From: Nemertoderma westbladi
Taxonomy: Eukaryota > Xenacoelomorpha > Nemertodermatida > Nemertodermatidae
Reading direction: 5' to 3'
DNA length: 64,000 nt
Assembly (NCBI GenBank): GCA_032718475.1
Contig: JAUCBJ010006998.1
Location: forward strand, 1 to 64,000
The notes beneath the pieces were generated by a model. It worked only from the letters and a program-made list of their open reading frames with translations. It had not been told where the DNA came from and searched no databases. Below, one piece after another: positions 11,516 to 23,436 of this stretch (its first letter is position 1; each line of letters starts with the position of its first letter). Position numbers and translations under genes: made by a program.

Positions 11516-11702
11516 TTATGAGAGATTAACCCACACCACCAATTAATCAAAGAAAGGGGGACAGTACGTGTTCACCCCTTTTAATCTGCACCCCCCCCCC
11601 CCCCCCCCCACCCACCAATACATAACCGCGACATCTACCACCCACGGAAGGGTAGCACGAACTTATTTCCAAACGCACGTTCAATATGCAAAGCCAGGTG
11701 GT

Positions 11703-12161
11703 TTATAGGAATATAATCAATGCAGTACTCGTCTTCATTATAAGCCTCTTTGCGTTCGACCTGTTTTGTATTAAAATATATTTATTAAACGCAGGCTGAC
11801 GCTCTTTATAATAATAATACCTAGGGATGCCAGCTTCCAGACTTTCAATCTTTACTGCCGCGCAAACCCCGCAGAGGAAGTTTTGGTTTGAGAGATCAAG
11901 CCCATCGGCAATTGGTGTTTCAATTTCGGTCCAGGAACTCTGACAATGGGAGCATTCAATCTTAGCTGTGGTCCATTCCCGTGGTTTCGGCTTCCTTTTC
12001 TTCGTCCCAATGACAGATTCTTCTGAAGACGTTCGATTCGCTTTCAGTTTATTGTTGGCGTTTGTGTTTTGAAGTTGTATTCGAGTGGACAGTCGCGCCG
12101 GTTTCGAGGTAACCATACCGACCTGTGATAAGCGTTGGTTTTGTTGAGTGCCGGTATTCAT
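11703..12161 (-). CDS. Hypothetical protein with a CxxC...CxxC cluster; possible first exon
   Basis: A 152-codon frame starts with ATG at 12161. The first 90 residues are polar and basic. The middle holds IECSHCQSSW and, after about 30 residues, FLCGVCAAVK; this is a four-cysteine arrangement that could bind zinc. The tail after about residue 113 becomes AT-biased and low in complexity. A plausible splice donor (AG followed by GTATTA) lies just after ESLEAGIP, so the real coding part may be a first exon of about 115 codons. I do not recognise the family. A LINE ORF1-type zinc finger or a small host gene are both possible. Confidence 0.35.
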   Translation of the reverse strand: MNTGTQQNQRLSQVGMVTSKPARLSTRIQLQNTNANNKLKANRTSSEESVIGTKKRKPKPREWTTAKIECSHCQSSWTEIETPIADGLDLSNQNFLCGVCAAVKIESLEAGIPRYYYYKERQPAFNKYILIQNRSNAKRLIMKTSTALIIFL

Positions 12162-13049
12162 CTTCTCTCACCTCTTCAATGTCAGATGTTGCAAATACTG
12201 ATAACACGAATAACGGTATATATTTCAATACTTGTCAATAGTAATATATATAATTTAGATAACTATTTTATATCTGTACTGTTGAGCAAACTCTACATAA
12301 ATTTCAACCTGTGTATCGCCGGTAGTGCTGTTGCTGTGCAAGTGCTGAAGTGCTAGTTGCCACCGGTCACGCGGTCAGCCGGTACCGGTAGTAGGGTGGT
12401 ACCATGGCCTACTACACACAGGCCATGACAAGGACTTTGCTGTGAAATTAGCGTAGGCTGACTGATGAATTATCAAATATTATATTTTCCATGAATGCAG
12501 GGTCCATATTTAAAAGAAGATGACTAGATTTTCGTAAAGAATTTAATTGAAACAGTATTTAATAATTAATAAATTAATTATCGCTCGAGTTCCTGCAGCT
12601 TTTATTCGTTTGTGGCTGCCTCTGGCTATGTTTGTGGCAGGAATGTTTGAACGCTAATAAGTCGGTCAATCATGGATGAAATGGAACCAAACTTGGTACA
12701 CATGTAGTCTATAAAAAATTTAGAAATTCTACACACAGACAGACTTCTACAGTTCCCCGGTCTGCCGCTAGGGGGCGAATTAACAGAAACGTAAAAATAG
12801 CTGTAATTATAGAACCAACGATCAGATTCATCTGAAATTTAGTAGTAGTTACCTAAGAGCATTGCTTAATTAGAAATTCTACAGAGACTTTTACAGTTCC
12901 TGTCTGCCGCTAGTGGGGAATTGTTAGAGCTCCAGTTCAACGTGCTTAGCACGGTTTAATAAACAATCAATTAATTATTTTATTCAATACAGTAATTATA
13001 ACAGTAAAATGCAATGTATTCTATTTTTTAGTGAAATCAAGAGATAGGA

Positions 13050-13245
13050 GGGGGGTGGGACTGGACGCAAATCCCATCTTGGCGAATTAATATCCCGCCT
13101 CAATATTAATTTCTCAATTTTGGGAAAGGAGCAGGTTACAGTGGCACGTTATTTTAACCAAAACAATAAAGTAAACACAATAGAACAGGTTACAGTTTTA
13201 TTTTTGAGAGTAATCAGCTGTTGTTATTTGCGTCCAATTTCCCCT
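13050..13245 (+). mobile_element. MITE of the GGACGCAAAT family
   Basis: About 195 bp, from ACTGGACGCAAATCCC to TTTGCGTCCAATTTCCCC, with short imperfect inverted ends. It shares the internal words GGAAAGGAGCAGGTTACAGT, GGCACGTTATTTTAACCAAA and AACAGGTTACAGTTTTATTT with copies at 21907-22123, 36068-36260, 38020-38081 plus 41874-41925, 45629-45835 and 52490-52670. Non-coding and non-autonomous. Confidence 0.85.
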
Positions 13246-13430
13246 GGAGAGGGATGAATTTTTATTGCGTCCAGTTCCCCCCCCCCCCCCCCCCTATCTT
13301 GAAATCAAATACCAAAAATATATTTATTATATGAACAATCTATTTGGAAATTGTAAGTTCGGCCTATCTCTTTACCATAAGCTCAGTATCTTTATCTGGT
13401 GTGTTTTTATTATTTTACCAATTATTTAAT

Positions 13431-13771
13431 ATGTTTGATAGAATTGAACAACACCGCCCAACACAACCAACTCTCTATCCGCCTCGAGCATCGAGAATAC
13501 GAGAAACTCGATCGAAATACCTGCTTATCCCAGTAGTATCCGTCCGTAGTCACCGGACCGCTGCGGTTTACTCCCGTAGAACAGTAGAATTCCCGCAGCT
13601 TCCGACCCAATTCGACAACGAATTCGCTTCACACTTTCGCGTCACAGAGAACGTAATCCAGTGCGATAACGTCTGCCCAACGTTCAACCATTTCCCCCAG
13701 GCGATCCCAGGATCCGGGCCGCCGCTAAACCCAGATCGCAATCCTCGTCGATTCGTCCAGTCGTCGACGTA
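13431..13771 (+). CDS. Candidate exon ending in a GTAAGT donor; product unknown
   Basis: From ATG 13431 the frame is open for about 114 codons up to a canonical GTAAGT donor at 13771-13776. The stretch is clearly richer in G+C than its surroundings and lies in the interior of the 12391-14261 element. The peptide is rich in R, P, S and T (for example RIEQHRPTQPTLYPPRASRI) and has no domain I recognise. The minus strand has comparably long frames here, so strand and coding status are uncertain. It could be captured host sequence or element cargo. Confidence 0.25.
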
Positions 13772-14627
13772 AGTCAGTAAGTGGGACTCTTCCCACCGCA
13801 CTCCAAGGTGGGTGACCGGAGTGAGGCATGAGGAACTTGGCAGTGGCCCGCATTACGATCTGACCGACCGCCGTATTCCCAGTGTCTGAGTGTAGTAAAT
13901 ACCCAAATAGAATCGTACTGACAAACAAGCAATTCCGTAGTATTCCCCCGTTAATCACCTCTTGAAGCAACTCGGCTGCTCGGGTCCAGATACATCGGAC
14001 TGTCGGGAGCGTTTCAGACAGTAATGGAGCGGCATTTGCGAATATTTCCAATGGTTTTATAATAAATAAGGGGATTCAACAGTTCAATGCTAAAACAAAT
14101 GGATTATTCCTAACCCCACCCCAATACAGCAATATACCTAACAGTATATAGCTTAGGTACCACAGTCTGACAGTACCATAATCAGCACAGTCAGCCTACG
14201 CTAATTTCACAGCAAAGTCCTTGTCATGGCCTGTGTGTAGTAGGCCATGGGTGGTACCTACGGTGCGCACTACAACGGCAGTACAGCAATACGGTGTACC
14301 GTGCCAATGACTGAATGATTAGCGGTAACTATCTAAACTATTATATTATTATTACCGGTGCCGGTACTGGGCTAATTAGGCCTAAACTATAATCACCGCA
14401 AGGGTTGCCGGGGCCATGTTTAATTAGATTACATGATATGGCATGTCTGCAGTGTATGGTACCGGCTGACCAGTATTGCAGTATTGACTGATTGCAGGAT
14501 TCTCGATTCAGGGATTGAGTACAGCCTGACAGTACCGGTACACATGGTACATGCAGAATTGCAAAATTTGTCAGAAACCCAGCTGATTTATCCTACAGTA
14601 ATAATAATTTAACGCATTTTAAATTTG

Positions 14628-14878
14628 GATAAATAAATTTATTATAACTGCAATAACAGTTACACTGATGCTGCACGAAGGCCCCACGCAAATTCTACTT
14701 GGAAAATTTTCAAACTTTTGCCAAACAACATGTGTACCAAGTTTGGATAGATTTCATCAAGGATTGGCCGAGTTATTAACGTTTAAAATAAAATACTGAA
14801 AAAAAAACGCGACAGAACGACAGGTTGATTAATGGTACCACTACGCTAAGGCTCACTCACTTCGTGGCTCGCCCCACA
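14628..14878. repeat. Dispersed repeat of about 250 bp, partner at 3611-3875
   Basis: Direct-orientation relative of 3611-3875 with scattered substitutions and small indels; see that entry. It directly abuts the decayed LINE-B copy that starts near 14885. Confidence 0.7.
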
Positions 14879-14884
14879 GCTGAC

Positions 14885-16125
14885 TGTACAAGATTTATTC
14901 ATGGCGCCTTCACCAGTGATAATCGTCTTATTGTGGCTAAAGGTATGGCTCCGCGCTAGCAGAACTAAGAAATCTACCTTGCCACGGCAAGGTGGATTTC
15001 TTACCTCTAATGCAACAGCCCAGTGTGAGATCCAGCTTCACACTAGAGCTGAGCAATAATAGGTGTGAGGCTCTTGCTTCGGAGGCAACAGATCATTATG
15101 AGGGCTAAGGCAGCAACTGCAGAAACAGTTCCTGTATACCCTCGAAGCAGAAAAACGGCACCCTGGACTGACCACAGAATTTGGAAGTGCCGACACAGAA
15201 AGGCACAGAGAGAGCACAGAAAGAGTCCCGACTCAAACAGACTACAGCAGCCAAGAATTAAGTTAAGTCTGCATCTAGGTCCCTGAACAGGCAGTACTCT
15301 GTTAATCTACAGGGGCTTATAAACCAGCAGGTTGGTGCCCCCACCCCCCAAGTCTTTAAAATACCAGAGTGTTTGGAGCTCATTTACCCCATCATAATAG
15401 ACTTGTACAGAACGACAATAGTCTACAAGAAATGAAAACAAAAACGTTGGTGCCAGTTCCCAAGAAGGGCAACCTAACACTCTATGGTTCTTTTCGGGGA
15501 ATCTCATTGATCTCGATTGCTGTAAAGCTACACAATAGGATTCTATTAAATCGCATCAAGGATACCATTTAGAGACTGCTACTTGGAAATCAGAATGGGT
15601 TCCGTAAAGGTCGTGGGACTGTAGAGCCCATTTTGCCACTTAAAAGGATAATTGAAGAGTTATCAAAAAAGAAAGACAGGCATCTGGCTGTTATCTTTGT
15701 TGACTTCTTCAAGGCCTTTGATTCAGTCTCTCGCTCACGTATGTTCAGCAGACTTTCATTATATGGGATTTCTGTTTAAATTATTGCAGCAATCAGATCA
15801 GTATACGTTTGTTCTACGACATTTGTGTCTACGGTTGACTGTGACACAGAACCATTCGAAGTGTTATGGGGTGTCCTCCAGGAAGACACACTTGCGCCAT
15901 TCGTGTTCATAATTGTGGTCGCCTCCGCTTTGCAGGACATTGCTTTTGGCGTGCAAAATCTTGTGCTTTGGCAGCTCCATGAGGAAAATAACCATGGTAG
16001 TAGACTGCCCACATCCTCTTTAAGGATACTGAATGCGGATAATATCGCGAATGTCATGTGGGGTAGGGAGTTGTGGCGCTGCAATTTTGTTGATAAGTCG
16101 ACATTGTATACTTAATGCACGCCGC
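14885..16125 (+). pseudogene. Decayed, internally deleted LINE-B copy
   Basis: Collinear with the better LINE-B copy at 38082-41868 (opposite strand). It begins in the endonuclease end (DNRLIVAK), then AETVPVYPRSRK, then the RT start with LTLYGSFRGISLISIAVK, motif A VIFVDFFKAFDSVSRSR and the DTLAPFVFIIVV segment. It then jumps straight to the C-terminal LVLWQ...ELWRCNFVDKS end, missing the YADD region. Several stops and frame changes make it inactive. Confidence 0.88.
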
Positions 16126-19100
16126 ATTGGGGCTTGTCAGTTGTGGATTACAAGGTGGTGGCAAACATATTTTTGTTAAGCTGGCATAGCATCTCATTGT
16201 GCAGCTTCAATGCAGCACGCCGATTATAGTAATTAGACTATTGAATTGGACTTTGGTGAAAATTTTGCCTCAAATTTGTGATAACTTAGTTACTTTAAAC
16301 TTCTAAAACAAAAAATAATATTTTTAAGAAAACAAAATCTTTTACAAAAATAAATTATTTTAATGTTCATTGTAATCCGCACTACCTCGAAATATTAATT
16401 TAAGCAATCGAAAATAAGTTTTTACTCGAAAATGCGGATTAAAAACTCGGACACTTAACTTTCTGTTTGTAAAAGAAATAGTTTTTCTTACTTCACATTA
16501 TCATCGTAATCAAATGTATAGTAAATAAATCTATCGAATTTATATATTTATGTAATATGTGTTGAAAACGGTGCCAAATTTTACATTTACAGGCCTACAC
16601 TACAGAGAAATAGTATGTTCCAAATTATTGTAATTTATTGCGATGCTATAATATGTAATATGTGCTCTGAAAAAATAATATCTTTGTCGAAATTTTAGAA
16701 ATAATATATATAATATATTTCGCATTTACTGTATAACATGAAATCATTATTATTTCAGGCTAACTACTACTATAAAGCTAAAGGTTTCTGATAATCTTTA
16801 GCAGCTTTTATTTAAGAACGTTGTTTTATATTATTATGTAGTAATTATCGGTACTATAAAGTATTTAAATATTGCAATATCCCTCAATCTCGCCGCAGAC
16901 AGTCACGCATATTCATTCAGTAACAATACTGATAACCATATAGTATTATAATATAACTTTATATTTACTTTAATAAAGAACGTCCAGTTACACCAAACCA
17001 GAACAAGGTAGGGGGTACTAATTGCTTTTTTACTTAACTTTGTGCCACATGTTGCTAATTGTGCAACGCGCTGCCTATTGTTGTCAGTAATTCACAAAGT
17101 TCGATCACCCCTCAATCAATCCAGGTTTCTAATCAAATCCTCTGTTATATTATTATTATGCGCTGTACATAATTAGTTTATACAGTACTTATAATTTTAT
17201 AACATTACAAGTATGTTTATGTTTTTGTTTTAAAATTGGATCGTTTATACCATTTCCCCGTATATAATTTTAATTCAATGACACGACACGCCACCACCCC
17301 CCCCCCCCCCCCCCCCCCCAAATAATCTCATTTATCATCTTATCATCTTAATCATCTTAATGAGATTGTATGAAATTTGAAACATAGATTGTTTCACCTC
17401 CCCCCTCCTCCTTAGTGGGTCAGACATAATAATTATTATTTTCATTTTCAATCTATAGCTACGAGCGTTTGGAAAATATGTTTTCTCCATCAAATACCAA
17501 TATTGCACAATCCATATCTGATTTATTTATTGTTTACCGTATTCGCGATTTGTTTGTACTTATGGTATAGTGGACTTACAAGGATTCCAAATCTGTATAA
17601 ATATCCGCATAAATCACTGTGATGTAAGAGTTCGGATATATAGGTAGGCATGTTTTTTTTACTATTCTTTTTCTCTAAAAACTATGTTTCTCAAAATAAG
17701 TACCCATTTATCAAAGTCGCCATCACTTTTTTCATAAATTGTTACTTTTTCGCTCGAATATACCCCAAATGAGAGAAAAAGGAGTGCTTTTTTCCCTAGG
17801 GAAAAAAGTAACCAATATGATTGTATTGATTTTACTTTTTTCCCGGCGAAAAAAGTATAATAAAATATTTTTGGTGGAATTTTTTGAATTTTATTACATA
17901 CTTTGAAAGAGCATCGAGGTAGAAAAGGTTTTCATGTAATTTGAGCAAAATCCATTCACACTCTCAAAAGTTATTGCAACTTTAGTGTCTGCAAGGTGAA
18001 CTCCAAAATGGAACTCAATATCCAATATTGGTTTATGTTGTTAAGCGGCTCTCTAGTTACGTAATAAATATTCGAGAACATTGAATTATTTAAATCTGCG
18101 TACACCATGTCCTGGATTATAGTCTCTTTATTCAGGTACATGGACCGCCACCACCTCCAATTTTTCTAAAATCTTAGGGGGGGGGGGGGGGGAAGACCCC
18201 ATAAATTTTTAAAATTTATAGAGAAATAAGTTGTACTCTACTTCAGTGAATGGTCTTGTCATACTGACCAATAAAACTTGTAGACAGAATTTTTAATTTT
18301 GATCAGTGTACCGTAAGCTAAGAAGTAAAAGTTATTTTATTTTGGCCGATATATAATTTTTTTTAAATTATCGTGCCAAAACATAACTTACACTCAAAAT
18401 TTCATTTATTGGTCAATATGTCACGACCATTCAGTGAAAATTTCACACAAATTGATAAAAAATGGCGGCTTAGTTACATATTTTATGTGGAGCAAAATAA
18501 TAATTCCGAGTAAAATTAGTTTGAAGTTTAAACCTTCCCGCGCAATATCGTCTGTCTCTATGGGACTTCATTATGAATTAATTAAAATATTCGTTTATGA
18601 ATGAATGTTATTCGACGCAGATGGCTGGACTTTTCTCTACAGGGTTTTTCGTGGTCGTTGATTTCATTTCTATTGCTGTTGTCAGTTCTCTTCAAGTTCG
18701 GCGAAATGTGTTTTGCCTTTGTGTCTGCATCTAACTAGAAGTAACATGGGGGGGGGGGGGGGGGTGGTTGTTATTTATAGTATAATTAAAGTTATTCTAT
18801 GATGTTTTTGTACACCATGTCCTGGAATATAGTGTCGTTTTTCAGGCACCTCCCCCCCCCCCCCTAATTTTTCTCCAAATCTTAATGAGATTGCATGAAA
18901 TTTGAAACAGAGATAGTTTCACCTCCGGACCACTGACTGGGTGAGCCAGAATTTTTATTTTCGCTTTCATTCTTTAGCTACAAGCTTTTGAAAAAGGTGT
19001 CACCGGCGAAATTTCACAGGTCACAGTGCAATCATTCTTCAACCTTATAGTGATTTGTTGGTACCACTGGAAAGCTACCAGTGCAAGGACTCCAAATATG

Positions 19101-19624
19101 TAAAAACATTTGAATTTGGTTGAGAAATAGCTGAGTTATGGGCAGGGCATTCAAATGTTGCATGTATTCCCCTGCAGGCCATTTATTCCATTTAATAAAG
19201 TGAAAATTTAATAAATTTACCATATTCTGGAACATTTTGTTATCCCATACGTAGCCGGGCAACAATGCAATGCCTCTTTAATTTTACTATTATGTAGCTA
19301 TTCATAAATAAACAAAATGTTCTAGATATGGTATTTTTATTTAATATAATAAATTATCCTCGCTCAGATGCAAAACCATGCAACTTTTGTACGCTCATAG
19401 CTGCGGCGCGAACGGATGATATCAAACACCATGTGATCTCTTTAAGATTTAATTTATTTAACAACTAGTCAATATTTTATAAAAACTCCATCGGGCGTTT
19501 TGTTTTTTTAAAGATTGACTGACAAATTAATTGAATTTATATTATTTAATAGTTTCTTTTAGAAACTCTGATTCTATGGCTGCCGCAATTAGCTATTTAT
19601 TCAGGATCTTTTTGTTTCGTTTAG
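16126..19624. other. Long non-coding stretch upstream of the UBXN1-like exons
   Basis: No exon could be supported on either strand. It contains several C or G runs (17296-17320, 18177-18192, 18749-18765, 18848-18864) and a dispersed repeat. The repeat's words TACACCATGTCCTGGA and CTTAATGAGATTG..TGAAATTTGAAACA recur near 17345, 18098-18200 and 18813-18990. The missing 5' exons of the UBXN1-like gene should lie here or further left, but I did not find them. Confidence 0.5.
17285..18990. repeat. Three related repeat copies next to homopolymer C/G runs
   Basis: Segments at about 17290-17500 and 18813-18990 share a C run, AATGAGATTG, TGAAATTTGAAACA, GTTTCACCTCC and a TTTAGCTACAAGC-like end. A third, at about 18098-18195, shares the TACACCATGTCCTGGA start and a TTTTTCTAAAATCTTA(G)n word. 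All are in direct orientation and non-coding. Confidence 0.65.
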
Positions 19625-20459
19625 TCGGAAGTAGAAGTTCATGCAGCTCGAACTGGTCACGCGAACTTCGCCGAGTCCACGGAGGAGAAGAAACCGCTGA
19701 CTGAAGCTGAACGGGCCCAGCAGCTAGCGAAACTACAGGAGAAAATCAAAGAGAAACGGCTGGAGAAGGAGATTAAAGATAAATCCTTAAACATCGAGCG
19801 AGAGAAAGAAAGGCGGAGAACTGGCCAAGAGTTGGCCCAAGCTAAAAATAAGAGAGGTATGTTATATTTAACTTCTTTACAATATACAACATTTTTGTTA
19901 TTATTGTTTTTGAGTTGTTGCATCTATCTAATTATTGTAAAATCTCAATTGCTTTTACTTTTTAGTAGAAAAATTTTAAATTTACTTTTTATTAGAATAT
20001 GAGGAAGCCTTGAAATTAGCCAATGAGAAGAAAAGGGAGAAAATTGAAGAAAGATTAGCGCGACAGCGGGTTAAAGAACAAATCGAAAAGGATAAATTAG
20101 ATCGAGCGGAGAAGTTCGGTAAAACAACTCCCTCATCCGACTCGGGAAGTCTGCCGGTCGAGACGGCGCCCGCTAGCATTCCCCCGCAGCCTAAACGGGA
20201 GTACAAGGAGACACGTCTACAGATCCGGCTACCCAACGGTACAGCGCTCACTCAGACATTCAATGTAGACGAGAGGCTGTCCGCAGTCCGTCTGTATGTC
20301 ACGGTCAACCGGAAGGATTCCATGAACGACGATAATTTCGGGTTAATGACACCGTTCCCTCGGACTACATTTACCCACGAACACTATGATTCGACCCTCT
20401 CTGAATTAGGTTTAGTTCCCAGTGCAGTACTTACTGTAACTAAATCTCAAAATCATTGA
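19625..20459 (+). CDS. UBXN1: UBXN1-like (SAKS1) protein, last two coding exons
   Basis: Exon 19625-19856 follows a TTTCGTTTAG acceptor and ends at a GTATGT donor; exon 19996-20459 follows ATTAG and ends in a stop. Phases agree (232 nt, then G joined to AA). Together they give 231 residues. The first exon holds the histidine half of a zinc finger (EVHAARTGHANFAESTEE) and the motif KPLTEAE. A long charged coiled coil follows (RRRTGQELAQ, LARQRVKEQIEKDKLDRAEK). The last 80 residues are a UBX domain with RLPNGTALTQTF, the p97-contacting TPFPRTTF loop and LGLVPSAVLTV. UBXN1 proteins bind ubiquitin through an N-terminal UBA domain and hand clients to p97/VCP in the cytosol. The UBA exon and the cysteine half of the finger were not found upstream. 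Confidence 0.9.
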
Positions 20460-20594
20460 TTCTCTTTAGTCTCTACATACTTTTTATAGTATTGTGTTCG
20501 TTTTTAAAGCTTATAATTTTAGCTTAGTAAAAAAAAAGTAAAAAAAGTAAAATTTTCTTCGGATATTATACCAGGTATTACTCACAAAATTCAA

Positions 20595-20785
20595 CGACTT
20601 ATTTCCAGTGCGGTCCCCTCAGAACTTTACTCCCCAGAGGAAACTTGTACCCATTTAAGGATACGAAGCAGTTATGAACCGTGGGTGCTAGTCACTTTAA
20701 AACATCCGTGCCGAACCCACGACCTCAGGAGAGATGTGAATTCAATGTAACGGATTTAACTACTACTACAAGGTAGTACTTAATT
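20595..20785 (-). mobile_element. tRNA-derived SINE, diverged copy (second SINE family)
   Basis: Read on the minus strand, this aligns with the better copy at 58690-58932. Shared features are a head with a ...GTTAAATCCGTTAC segment, then GAATTCACATCTCTCC, and a B-box-like GTGGGTTCGGCACGG. The body is diverged and no TSD is visible. It lies about 140 bases past the UBXN1-like stop codon and may belong to its 3' UTR. Confidence 0.6.
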
Positions 20786-21906
20786 ACTTACTTTATTTTT
20801 CGTCTTTTGAATGTAATCTAGATATCATGAGAACCAACCGCTATGACGCATCAGCAGATTCCGAATCTGAAAACCGTTTCAAAATTCACCAAAAATTGCC
20901 AACTATATTATCAAAAAACTAAGGTGTAAGTTTTCAGACGTAAATCGCTATAATTCTAATGTTTTTTGTCTATTTATCAATATTATTGTTAATTTTTTAA
21001 ATTGACTACCAACTATCTTCATTATTAATTAATGTTCTATAATGTTTGGTAATTAAATAAATAACATGTAATTTTTTAATCTAAACTTATATTTCTTGAC
21101 AAATTTGGAACCCTTTTATAAAAAAAATAAACGTATCAGTAAAAATTCGTTTGACAAGTAATGTTTCGAGTTATATATAAACATTACGTACTTCATAGTA
21201 GGATGCTAGAACACTTTATATAACACAGTTGTTGTCTATGAAATAAAGTGTTATATTTGATACGAAGTTACTTATTTAATTGTAAATAATAATAACAATA
21301 ATGGAGTTCATATTAATAAACTGCATCGCACTTTCATTCCGTTTATTGATTATAAACAATTAAAATAAATATAGTTTTACAAGCGTTGTATATATTTTAG
21401 TTCGACATTCGGCCTACCGTACAAAATTCCGATGATTAATATAATATAGATAGAATATTAGACATGAAAAGATATGCAATCGGGTAAAAAGTAAAAACAC
21501 ACTGAAAATTGGAAACATAATTAAGTGTGCCGCGTACACTAACAACCGGTATTAGTTATAATAATCTCCGATTAACATACTTATTTAATTTGTATATATT
21601 TTGGACACAACACAAAACAAAGCTGACTACAGGCAGAAAAGCGTTGCTAGGTAAATAACAAGTTCAAGGTAGAAACGCTGCCACTTTAATATAATATAAC
21701 AGCTAAAACCACTCCAACTATAAATAATACGATTACTAATAATTGATATCGATAAGATAAGATATTTATTTTTTCCATAAACAAAACGAGATACGGTATA
21801 AAACAAAAAACGAAATGTTATTATCCTTATTACTAAACAAAAAATATGTCTCGGGACCAAAACCGCTGCCATAAAATGAAAAAAACCAAGGAATATTTGG
21901 TTAGGT
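20786..21906. other. Non-coding stretch downstream of UBXN1-like gene
   Basis: AT-rich, without supported exons. An AATAAA at 21242-21247 is a possible distal polyadenylation signal for the UBXN1-like gene, but it is about 780 bases from the stop codon. Confidence 0.3.
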
Positions 21907-22123
21907 GTAAATCGCGGATCCGGATCCGGATTCCAAAATTAACAATTAAGGGAAAGGAGCAGGTTACAGTGGCACGTTATTTTAACCAAAACAATAAACT
22001 AAAGTCAATAGAACAGGTTATAGTTTTATTTTTAGGAGTTATAAAAATGTAAAAAAAATGCGACTTCCGTAGAGACAATGTTAAATGTAGAATCCGGATC
22101 CGGATCCGGATCCGCGTTTTACT
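21907..22123 (+). mobile_element. MITE, CGGATCC-ended subfamily
   Basis: The core words of the GGACGCAAAT family (GGAAAGGAGCAGGTTACAGT and TTTTAACCAAAACAATAAA) sit between ends made of overlapping CGGATCCGGATCC words, giving inverted termini of the form (G)TAAAACGCGGATCCGGATCC. The same structure is at 45629-45835 in opposite orientation. About 217 bp, non-coding. Confidence 0.82.
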
Positions 22124-23436
22124 CTGACCCGGAATATTTGAACCAGTTAGTAAATAACTATCATAATCAACTTGGAAAAAAATGGCAGGTATAAAAATAT
22201 TTTATTACCTTTGTTTAGCAATAAAGTAGTTTATGGCAGGAGGACAGTATAATAGCGTAGCTCGAGGTCTACACATATCAGTGTATCAGAACCAACCGGG
22301 TCCCGTTAGTGTATAGTGAGAAGCCGTATATAAAAAGAACAATAAAAATATGGATAAAATAACTAAATTAAATAAAATAAACAACAAATCGCTCCCAAAT
22401 GTAAAAATATGAAAATAAATACATAATAGGGTTCGTGCGCGAAAAAAATTGTTCTGCTATATATAAACAATTGAATAAGGGGCAAAAAACAAGTCTAGTG
22501 GCGGGTGTGATTTTCATAAATACAGGAATTCAAAAATGTCATTGTGGTTAAAGTTTTTACAGACCCCTAAACATAGCAACGGAAACAATTTTCATAGCCT
22601 CGGATGTCATGTAATACCTATCGCTTTAAAATTACGGTGATCGGTGTAGTAGATGTAACTAGTTTTCTAACATAAAAAATTCGAACATTACAACCGGGAG
22701 AAAAATACCAACTTTAACAAAGTTCATAGCAACGGCTGATTACTGCAACTTCCAATCGGGGTCTAGACCCAATCGGGGTCCAGGAACAATATGCACCATA
22801 GAGTATTTTAATTTTCTGTGTTATTTAGGGGGGGGGGGGGGGGGGGTATATATATATTTTTTAAACACCTCTATTATCGTGTAGTAGTAGGTCAGTAGCA
22901 CTGTTATTTTGTGTTTAGGTCAGTAGCACTGTTATTTTGTGTTTAGCGGATGTGGCGGAAGGCCAAAGAACAAGAATATTGGAAATTTTTTATCTCACTT
23001 TCTATATTCAAGCGAGCCATAAATTATTGAATTTGAGTGAAAAATGGTGGAGGAGTAGTATTTTGAAAACAGAAAAGTGTAATTTTAAGCTAATTTACTT
23101 TAAAGTTTGTACTTTCCCGCTCAAACATGTATGTTTGTGGTCTCTAAATCAGTTAGTAATGTTCTCACCAACTCACTAAAATGATTACTATGGGAGTTTG
23201 CGGGTTTTAATTTCAGTTATAATGTTTGGTGGAATCTAATATGTCTGTCTTACGGTTGGTTTGTCATATCAATTTTAACGGTAGACGGAAAGGCAGCGAT
23301 AACTCTAAACTAAAAAAGATCTCGCTAGGCCGATTTAATATTTGAAATCCCCATTAAATTCAGCATCAGATGAAATTAAAAACCAAAAATATGAAAATTT
23401 TACATATCATTTTCATAGCAACGGGGTTAGGGTACA
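22124..23436. other. Non-coding stretch
   Basis: No gene supported. Contains a G run at 22828-22846 followed by TATATATATA, and a 29-30 bp tandem duplication (GTCAGTAGCACTGTTATTTT) at about 22889-22947. Short AT-rich frames near 22940-23180 show no domain. Confidence 0.4.

Larger units (their letters stand above)
12391..14261. mobile_element. 1.87-kb element with 74-bp terminal inverted repeats
   Basis: The left end 12391-12464 (from GTAGGGTGGTACCATGG to TAGGCTGACTG) is repeated nearly perfectly in inverted orientation at 14188-14261. Inside lie a MITE copy (13050-13245), two related AGAAATTCTACA segments (near 12721 and 12870), a long C run (near 13279) and a G+C-rich block (13430-14050). 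No transposase was recognised. Superfamily is unknown; no clear target-site duplication could be read. Confidence 0.65.

Noticed and set aside
13725-14051. 108-codon minus-strand ORF in the G+C-rich block
   Set aside because: No recognisable domain; it overlaps a plus-strand frame of similar length, so neither is listed with confidence and only the frame with a consensus donor is kept as a weak candidate.
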